The notes below the pieces were generated by a model, which saw only the letters and a list, made by a program, of their open reading frames with translations, searched no databases and had not been told where the DNA came from. DNA of 64,000 nucleotides. It comes from Amphiduros pacificus. Taxonomy: Eukaryota; Annelida; Polychaeta; Phyllodocida; Hesionidae. Every line of letters begins with the position of its first letter. Within the stretch, counting starts at the first letter, position 1. This document shows positions 56,945 through 64,000 of the stretch, piece by piece. The position numbers and the translations under genes were made by a program. The stretch lies in contig OX439012.1 of assembly GCA_949316495.1 (NCBI GenBank), positions 7,284,549-7,348,548 on the forward strand, in the 5' to 3' direction.

Positions 56945-57475
56945 AATATATATTCTGGTGGCTCCGTTACTTGATTTTTATTATATATGTGGTTCCGCAA
57001 GTACAAAGTGATACTACGGCCACTATAAAAGAAAAGCAGTTACGGACCCACTAATACAATTCCCCACATGAGCTGAGGCCCGTGCCTAAAGGGTTAACCC
57101 ATTGTCCTTGTAAATCTGTGACCGGGTGAGTTGTCATGTCAAGGACCTGCGACATGACAATTCAGTGGGGCAGCACTATATCTGCTACAAGTAGGTCTCA
57201 TCACGAAATGACTGAAATACTGTTGAAAGTGATGTAAAACCCCAAACAAACAAACAAACAAACAAACAAACTGACCCACTATCATATGGCTATCTTATTG
57301 TCATATATACAGGGCCCATTACCCATAAATCTAACACATATAAATATATATTGGCTCCGGAACTACTTTTTTTGATAGTGGCTCCATAAGTATCACATTG
57401 TATTGGAAAATATAATAAAATATATATAATACATATATAATAAAATTAAAGAGTAACGGAGCAACCAGAATACAC
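56945..57475. mobile_element. inverted-repeat element split by a SINE
   Basis: The left part (tattctggtggctccgttac near 56950) and the right part (gagtaacggagcaaccagaa near 57450) are inverted copies. The pairing continues through aagtacaaagtgatac against ataagtatcacattg. A SINE-1 copy (57054-57272) sits between them. The remainder is AT-rich with no coding content. Confidence 0.7.
57054..57272 (+). mobile_element. SINE-1 copy, 5' truncated, with target duplication
   Basis: The copy starts inside the body (atacaattccccacatgag), lacks the tRNA head, and ends in a CAAA(C) tail of several repeats. It is flanked by a 9-bp duplication GACCCACTA at 57045-57053 and 57273-57281. It lies inside the inverted-repeat element at 56945-57475. 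Confidence 0.9.
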
Positions 57476-57756
57476 ATTCAGGCAATTGGTTCATTAGGTC
57501 AATTGGCTCCATCAACTAAATCTTGTTAATGTTCATTGAATACACTGATTGGCACTTTTGATGGTTATTTTATTGTCTTACCCATATATACAGGGTAAGT
57601 AAACTGACCAACAAAAATGCCAATCAGTGTGCAATTTGTGATTTAAATAAGGAATATATAAGGAATATGTGTACAAAAAAGTCACAGACACACACACACA
57701 CATGTATTGTTTAATATTTATTGATAAGTGTTCACACTCCTAAGTTGGTGTTACAG

Positions 57757-57972
57757 CCGACGACAACAGAACTGCAGACGACAACAGAGCTGTGGTCCAG
57801 TTTATCAATTGTTTACCGATGTTTATCACACCATTTGACTTTGTTTGCACATGAAAGTGTCAGACAGCAACTTTTTGTGAATATTTTCGAGAGTGCAAAG
57901 GCACTTACAAGGCTTTGGAAATGAAACCGCAGCTCCGTTGTCGTTCGCAGCTCTGTTGTTGTCTGTTGTAAG
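57757..57972. mobile_element. MITE with subrepeat termini
   Basis: The left end carries two copies of the word gacgacaacagarctg and the right end two inverted copies (ccgcagctccgttgtcg, cgcagctctgttgttg). The interior matches 47205-47356 (cagtttatcaattg, tttatcacaccatttgac). There is no transposase. Confidence 0.75.
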
Positions 57973-58249
57973 TTGTCAAGCTTTTCCAACATTCGAATAA
58001 AAATGTCGATATTGTCCCCAAACCTGTCTTCAGATGAACAGTATGCGGTTAGAATGCTGCAGGCAATCATGTTGTAAAAGAGTTGAAACAATACAAAATG
58101 CACGATGTCTTAAAAAATAAAGCCTATCATGAATGGAGTTGTGACGTAGCTTGTGTGCATGACGTCATAGCAACCCATTTTTACAAACAATGGGATACAT
58201 TGTTACAAACAATGGGATAGTTTCTCTTTGAAGTGATGTGCGCTACCGC

Positions 58250-58337
58250 CAATTTTTGAGCAATTTTTGAGCAATTTTTGAGCAATTTTTGAGCAATTTT
58301 TGAGCAATTTTTGAGCAATTTTTGAGCAATTTTTGAG
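58250..58337. repeat. 11-bp minisatellite, 8 copies
   Basis: Eight near-perfect copies of caatttttgag. The A/T run recurs once per unit, close to one helical turn, which would favour intrinsic bending. Confidence 0.95.
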
Positions 58338-58992
58338 TTTTTGAATTTGAAAGAAAGAATTATTATTTCATAATGAATAGATTTTAGGGAATCTAATAGT
58401 AAAATTTTGGATATTTTTAAGTGAATAGGCTATTCCTGACAAGCCCTTAAAGTCCATAGACATTTTTCAAGAACTACAAAGCCTATAGAAAAAATATTAA
58501 TATATATAAGGATGAGATTTTCACAATTTGAATAGTATGTTTATAAAACAAATGCCATAATTGTTAATCAATAATTTTTTAAACCAATATACAATTTTTG
58601 TAAAAAAGAATTGTTTTCTTCAAAAACCACAAGCATTTTTGTGAGAATATCAGATTTTTGGGGGTGAAAGTGTTGCATCAATGTGAAATCACCTTGCTGG
58701 GCAAATGCTATGTAAATGGAATGGACGCATATATTGGCAGATTTGAAAATAATATCAAAAGAAAGATGTTTTCCCAATTAAAAAAATGATACATTGTACA
58801 GGCCTGCGAATGGATGCGTTGGTGGTATATATTAAGTGTGAACGTTGTGTTAGTTGACAGAATTGTATGATATTTCAGGTAAAGCAATGCATTTGTATTA
58901 AACTCTTTGCGGGTTGGGCGGGTAGTGTGGAAATCCCTGACATGGACTTTGAAGCTGCAGTGGAGACAGAGCAGCCAAACATGCTCCCAGTA
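58338..58992. other. noncoding stretch
   Basis: AT-rich DNA with no recognised gene. A GC-richer patch at about 58900-58990, upstream of the SINE, has a short plus-strand frame (GWAGSVEIPDMDFEAAVETE) that may be a decayed exon. Confidence 0.3.
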
Positions 58993-59303
58993 TGTTTGTT
59001 TGTTTGGGGTTTTACATCACTTCCAACATTATTTCAGTCATTTCATGATGAGACCTACTTGTAGCAGATATAGTGCTGCCTCACTGAATTGTCATGTCAC
59101 AGGTCCTTGACATGACAACCCACCCAGTCACAGATTTACAAGGACAACGGGTTAACCCTTAAGGTACGGGCCTCAGCTCATGTGGGAAATTGTATCATGA
59201 GTTCAATCCCGGCATGGCCGGGGTTCGAACCCACGACCTTTGGATCACCACAGAGGAACTGGTGCTAATAAGCTGGCGCTCTAACCAACTGCGCCACGGC
59301 CCG
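58993..59303 (-). mobile_element. SINE-1, full-length copy
   Basis: On the minus strand the head begins GGGCCGTGGCGCAGTTGG (box A), with box B gtgggttcgaaccccgg about 60 bases on. The core follows, then the CAAAC tail at about 58995. It is the best-preserved copy in the window and can serve as reference for the others. Confidence 0.93.
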
Positions 59304-59329
59304 GGGCCTCATGGAAGTGGGATACTCTC

Positions 59330-61110
59330 AAATAATTACAATTCAAATATAATGATAGATCTATGTGAGAGAAACATTTTAAAATTTTCTCTATTAAATA
59401 TTCATAAACATTATGCATACAAAAATTGTTTAAGCAATTGGATGTATTTTGACTCGCATGGAATTAGGAGATCTATAAATCTCCATAACTACTTAGGTGA
59501 CTCTAATCATGATATAAATCTATTAGACACCAGTGACGTTTTTCTTGTACCTATTCGTAAAGGATCTTTGATTTTTCCTGATGAAATGCTAAAAATGTCC
59601 AATGTTGGAAAAAATGTAAACTGTAATAATTCAAGAATAAAATACTTGAAAATTAATACTTGTCAATGTCTATCTAATAGATTATATTAGTAATGATATA
59701 TTAAACCTCCTACTTCATATAATATTAATTTAGGTCACAATGAATTTAAAAATATCTCTGAAAATAAACTAGAAAATTATTTACTTCTATGCAGTAATCA
59801 TTTGACTTTGCTTAAGTCATCCTCACTCCCCAAATCTGTTCTTAGTTTGAACTTCCTTGAAATTGACATTATGCTAAATATTAATATGTTAAAAAACTCT
59901 AACAGAGGCCTTTCCGGCGGGTATTCTATTATTTTTAATTTAAAAATTCATTTTTCAGGACGAATTGAACTCTTTTCTGAAATTTGTAAGCAAGCATATC
60001 CCACATTTCTTTATTTTTAAATTAAATGGTTTGACTCCTATCTTACTGATAGAGAACAGTACGTTACCATAAATGGTAAATTGTGCTGATTTCATGAAAA
60101 AAATTGGACTTTCGTATCATATTTATGCTGATGACACACAATTATACATGTCTCTAAATCCTGATGATTCAAATGATATTAAATTTAATTATGATAATAT
60201 GGAAAATTGTGTCCAGTGCATTCGTGATTTTCTATTCGCCAATAAAATGAAATTGAATGATGGAAAGACTGAATTCCTAGTTGTTATTAAATTAAGATAT
60301 AACTTTAAAAAGTCTAACAAAATTCCTGATCATATTAAAATTGGTACCACAGATGTACAAAAGTCTAAAAATGTCAAAGATCTAGGTGTTATTTTTTATG
60401 ATAAAATGACTTTAAAAATTCATATTAGTTCTATTTGCAAAAAGGGCTATTTACATCTTAAAAACATAGCGTCCATTAGAAATCGTCTGGATGAAAAATG
60501 TACTAATGTACTAATGCATGCTTTCATTACTTCTAATTTAGATTATTGTAACTCATTATTGGTTGGTCTTCCCTTATGCGAAATCAGAAAATTACAAAAA
60601 TTACAAAATATTGCGGCAAAGATTGTTGGAAAAATTAAGAAATTTGAACATGTAACGTCTATTTTGCGTAAACTACATTGGCTCCCTGTTTTGGCGAGAA
60701 TTGAGTTCAAAATTCTTCTCTTAACCTGGAAAGCTTTGAATAAGACGGCTCCAAAATACTTATCGGATCTAATTTCTTATAAAGCAAATAAGAGAAATCT
60801 GAGATCTAATAGTAGTCGTGAGTTGGTCATACCATCTACTCATTTTAAAAACCATGGCGATAGGTCTTTTGCCTATATAGCTCCAATCCTTTGGAATAAA
60901 CTACTTATTACTATCAGAGAAACTGTGAAAATAAATTATTTTAAAAGCAAATTGAAAACTTATTTATTTCAGAAATACTATGATAATATGGATACAATTG
61001 ATGAATTAATGGTTAAGATGTGCTGATGAGCGCTAATACCCTGAAGCGCTACGAGCAAGCTAGTCTTGGTGTATGCGCTATACAAATATTTTATTATTAT
61101 TATTATTATT
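59330..61110 (+). mobile_element. degraded LINE with reverse transcriptase (CR1/jockey type)
   Basis: The plus strand carries separate open pieces. The region 60018-60075 reads KWFDSYLTDREQYVTINGK, the segment that precedes the palm. Next comes a 317-codon frame (60073-61026) with YHIYADDTQLYMS holding the catalytic ADD motif, NKMKLNDGKTEFLVV, HISSICKKGYLHLKNIASIR, LHWLPVLARIEFKILLLTWK and LWNKLL near the end. The normal PQGSVLGPLLF segment between the two is missing, so an internal deletion has removed part of the palm. The part at 59330-60010 is open in pieces but not recognised. The 3' end is gctatacaaatattttatta with ATT repeats. It is not active as it stands. Confidence 0.85.
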
Positions 61111-61119
61111 TATCAATTT

Positions 61120-61640
61120 CTCCTAAAGTCTTTTTTGTGAGGATTTTAATAATTTGGTGGGCATGTTAATCTCTGAGATTTTCAGTTTTATGGACATAGA
61201 AATTTGTGTCAAAAGATATTTGCAAAATATATTTGCCATAGATTGTATCTGACAGCAATATAATATTTATTATTGCTCTCAGGTTGTATGCTTCCCAAAA
61301 GGTTATGTTGTAAATTGTATTTGTTGTTGATGCTTAAAAACTGGCTCTCTCAAGCATGTTTTGGGGAGATTGCACCTTTTGTAAATGAAGCAAGGCATTT
61401 TTTTTTGGGGGGGTGGGGGTTTCCTTTTCCCCTCAAAAGTCTTCTAAAAGCTTGAATCTTTATTTTTTTCCCAAACATTTGACCCCTCAAAAAAAAAACA
61501 TCTGCAGATGTACATGTCTCAATTGTTTTTTCTCATGGTTGGCATTAATATTTTTTTTTGCTATCAAGTGGTCTCACCGATATATTTGTTTTACTTTCCT
61601 CCACCCCCTTGAATGAATATGGTCCGTCCCAATTCAAGGT
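61120..61640 (+). repeat. dispersed repeat, copy with 41640-42010
   Basis: Matching phrases include agcaatataatatttatt, gcatgttttggggag, cagatgtacatgtctcaatt, atcaagtggtctcacc and ctttcctccacccccttgaa. It follows the LINE directly. This copy is longer, and both are diverged. Confidence 0.7.
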
Positions 61641-62221
61641 GTTCATAATATCCATATATCCAGAAAACTGAAGAGTATACCCTCGTCTTCATTTGTAATC
61701 ATTCATTATTTTACTCCACCATTTAAAGAAACTTTCCAAAATTGTTCAGCCTTAATAACTCTTCATAACTACACTAGGTTATTTCATCATTGAAGCTATT
61801 CATTAATTTGATTTTAAAAAGGCATGCCAAGTTGAAATTTGACGAAATTAGACGAAAAATGTCTTTTAATATATGTATGTCTAAGATGGTATAAATGCAA
61901 ATAAATCAAAAGAATTACATTTCTACAATTCATTCCTCATTAACATCGAAGACATCAAAGTTGATTCTCTGTAGGTAGGTTTTATGTTAAGCATAGAATT
62001 ACATTGAATATGACGTATATCATATAATGCCCAGACACATTATGTGTGATATATGGACTGAAAAACAGAAAATTGTGCCCAAATAAAGTCAGTGTCAGGA
62101 TTAATATTACCACCTTGTGTATTTTTTCGAAGAAGCCAGTTGTAAAGTAGTCTGGTAAGATGTTGGTTTCATTGGGAACCATTAACTTCATAAATATTCA
62201 ATGGGTCCACTCGTCATAAAA
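61641..62221. other. noncoding stretch
   Basis: AT-rich DNA with no recognisable gene or repeat. Confidence 0.4.
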
Positions 62222-62275
62222 ACCGGCCCCACTAGCACAGTTGGTAGAGAATAGGATCTATACCTTTAAAGGGAA
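62222..62275 (+). mobile_element. SINE-2 head fragment
   Basis: The phrase ccggccccactagcacagtt followed by ggtagag is the first part of the SINE-2 head, as at 17949-17930 read on the other strand. The match fades after about 55 bases, and box B is absent. Confidence 0.7.
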
Positions 62276-62422
62276 ACTTTCACTTCTCTGAAACATTTTT
62301 GTAGTATGATGGAGAATTATAACGCACATTGATCTGTGGTTCTATTAGTATGACCGCACAAGGGAAACATGTTTTTTTGGGAGAAAAATAGCTCTTTTAA
62401 ATGCACGTGCTAGAAAAAAAAG

Positions 62423-62697
62423 AATGACGTCATCGTGCGGCAATTACCTACTTACATAAATAATTAGTAAACAAACAACAATGCAACCAAAATAGTGGTG
62501 TCACGATTTTCGGCCTTAGAAATGACGCACTATAGAATGGTTATGTGCGACGGAAAGAACATGAAAAATGTGACATTTTGGTGTAAAAAGCACGTCAATC
62601 GGACTAGTATTAACAAAGTTATGACTAGATTTATGACAATTGAAGATCATTGCAGCTTGATTTGCACGTGCATTAAATCCCGCACGATGACGTCATT
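62423..62697. repeat. inverted repeat with CRE and E-box palindromes
   Basis: AATGACGTCATCGTGCGG at 62423-62440 has a perfect inverted copy at 62680-62697. The palindrome GCACGTGC lies near each arm (62403-62410 and 62664-62671). The 240-bp middle has an open frame of no known family. It could be a MITE or a cis-regulatory block. Confidence 0.65.
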
Positions 62698-62904
62698 GAC
62701 AGTGACTGCAATAAATGATCACATTGTATGGGGGGTGCAAGATGAGACTTAAATGTTAGTTTGTGTTTCCATGGTTACTGATATAATTATTTTGTCTATG
62801 AATTTCAATGAGTTTACACATATATGATCAATTAATCATGTAATTTATATAATTTATTTTGCTAGAAAGAAATGGATAGGAAAAATATCAATATTGAATG
62901 TATT

Positions 62905-63060
62905 AAATAGACCGGAGACAACACTGACAGGGAACAGCACTGAAGTGGTTTAGATCATACCTGTCAAACAGGAAACAATGTGTTATTATTGATGGGTAAA
63001 TGTCTGAAAATATGGATATTAAATATGCTCCCCCAGGGCTCAGTCCTAGTATTTTATTAC
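62905..63060 (+). mobile_element. LINE reverse transcriptase fragment
   Basis: The plus strand reads KWFRSYLSNRKQCVIIDG near 62946-63000 and then a decayed APPGLSPSILL, parallel to the WFDSYLTDREQYVTINGK segment and the following PQGSVLGP motif of CR1/jockey-type elements. It is a short internal piece with no flanking parts. Confidence 0.7.
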
Positions 63061-64000
63061 AAGTATTTTATTATTATTATTACAAGTAAACCGACAATAA
63101 TATGAAATGGCAGAGATGCAAAATTAATATAAACCATAGTTTTGTCAATAATTGGAGTAAAAAGATGACCTGCAATAAAGACGTCTTGACGCTGCGAGCA
63201 AGGTAAACACAGTTGCGTGAGGCTACGAGATGCACAATTCTTTCAACTGAATATAACACATACAAAATACCAGTTTCGTCAACATTTCTTTCCACTGAAC
63301 ATCGTATATATGACAACAGTTTCGTCAATAAGTGGAGTAGTAGACAAAATGCTACGAGATGCACATTTCTTTCCACTGTCACTGAACATCGTATATACAA
63401 ATGACCACAGTTTCGTCAATAATTGGAGTAGAAAGATAATTTAACCTGGAGTGAAGTCGTCTTGACGTTGCGAGCAAGATCAACACAGGCTACGTGAGGC
63501 TACGAGATGCACATTTCTTTCCACTGAATGTCATATATACAAATGACCACAGTTTCGTCAATAATGCATGATAATTGGAGGAGAAAGATGATTTAACCCC
63601 TAACGGACGGGAAGGACGGCAACGTCCACCACCGGTAACGGACGGGAGGGATGTTGACGTCCCCATTGTTCTGGCTTGATGACGTCATTTGTAACATTCT
63701 GAGGGGCTGCAACCTGTTACAATGTAATCATGATAGTGACGTCAGACTGACTGGATCATGAACTTTTGACCCCAGCACTTCATTAAGCAAATTTAGTAAC
63801 CATGGTTATAAACTTTATATATTTAGTATGTGGATACACTAGTCCAGACAAAAATTGGTTAGTCCAGCCAATCAACAAAATCTAGATAGCCTAGTCCTTT
63901 AGGGGTTAACCTGGAGTGAAGTCTTCTTGACATTGCAAGTAAGATAAGCATGATGACGTCATACAGGAATGTGTCATCATAGTGACGTCAGACAGAAAAA
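63061..64000 (+). repeat. repeat family X, copy 2
   Basis: Units of about 90-185 bp contain tttcgtcaataattggagta, gtcgtcttgacgttgcgagc and gaggctacgagatgcacatt. The block begins beside ATT repeats and the phrase atatgaaatggcagagatgc, exactly as copy 1 ends (21600-21640, reversed). It is interrupted by a piggyBac-like MITE and runs off the window. Confidence 0.78.
63593..63909. mobile_element. piggyBac-like MITE, TTAA-flanked, copy 2
   Basis: The element is bounded by TTAA at 63593-63596 and 63906-63909. The left tip is CCCCTAACGGACGGGAAG and the right tip is the inverse of CCCCTAAAGGACTAGGC. It matches 24584-24901 in the opposite orientation along its full length. The neighbouring unit of repeat family X (63431-63460) shows the same flanks with a single TTAA, a natural empty site. 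Confidence 0.9.

Noticed and set aside
58993-59303. tRNA gene (boxes A and B present, also at 3679-4002 and 17849-17949)
   Set aside because: The heads continue into a conserved core and a CAAAC tail, occur in several copies and carry target duplications; they are SINEs. The cloverleaf cannot be completed in the SINE-2 copies.

Overview
The window looks like AT-rich nuclear DNA of a marine invertebrate animal, probably a lophotrochozoan such as a mollusc or brachiopod. This is inferred from spliced genes with GT-AG introns, tRNA-headed SINEs, a cytosolic GST gene of sigma type, and the dense mix of minisatellites and small DNA transposons. The species cannot be fixed from the sequence alone. 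Most of the 64 kb is repeat; only two host genes can be modelled with confidence, both on the minus strand.

Layout. Positions 1-20.8 kb hold scattered candidate exons of one or more unrecognised minus-strand genes (1.19-1.33, 3.55-3.66, 14.97-15.12 and 18.84-19.16 kb). They sit among satellite arrays (1.7-3.0, 15.5-16.9, 17.0-17.5, 19.6-20.8 kb), a recent 1.6-kb tandem duplication (7.2-10.5 kb), a 435-446-bp tandem array ending in a GC-rich hairpin (10.3-11.5 kb), and a TA-flanked inverted-repeat transposon (13.0-14.0 kb). From 21 to 30 kb there are more repeats, a piggyBac-like TTAA-flanked MITE, a candidate plus-strand exon at 24.1 kb, and five RFX-like palindromes spaced about 173 bp apart (28.4-29.1 kb).

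From 30.7 to 40.1 kb lie the 3' exons of an immunoglobulin-superfamily membrane protein: two Ig exons, a transmembrane exon and a tail exon, all joined in phase 1. Its last intron carries a LINE fragment, and a whole-looking Ty3/gypsy element with identical 117-bp LTRs and a 5-bp target duplication has inserted into that LINE. From 44.8 to 48.3 kb a complete five-exon gene encodes a 207-residue sigma-class glutathione S-transferase.

From 48.7 to 56.7 kb lie two foldback structures. One is a nest of small elements sharing a terminal inverted repeat. The other is a 6.7-kb foldback element whose arms are inverted arrays of a roughly 180-bp unit around a unique centre. The last 7 kb holds SINEs, a degraded LINE with reverse transcriptase, an inverted-repeat element split by a SINE, and a tandem-repeat family carrying a second piggyBac-like MITE next to its own empty site.

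How the parts relate: the GST would act in cytosolic glutathione conjugation or prostaglandin isomerisation, and the Ig protein at the cell surface. No functional link between them is visible. The repeat landscape is the main story: transposon ends appear to seed minisatellites, and several insertions are nested with clear junctions.
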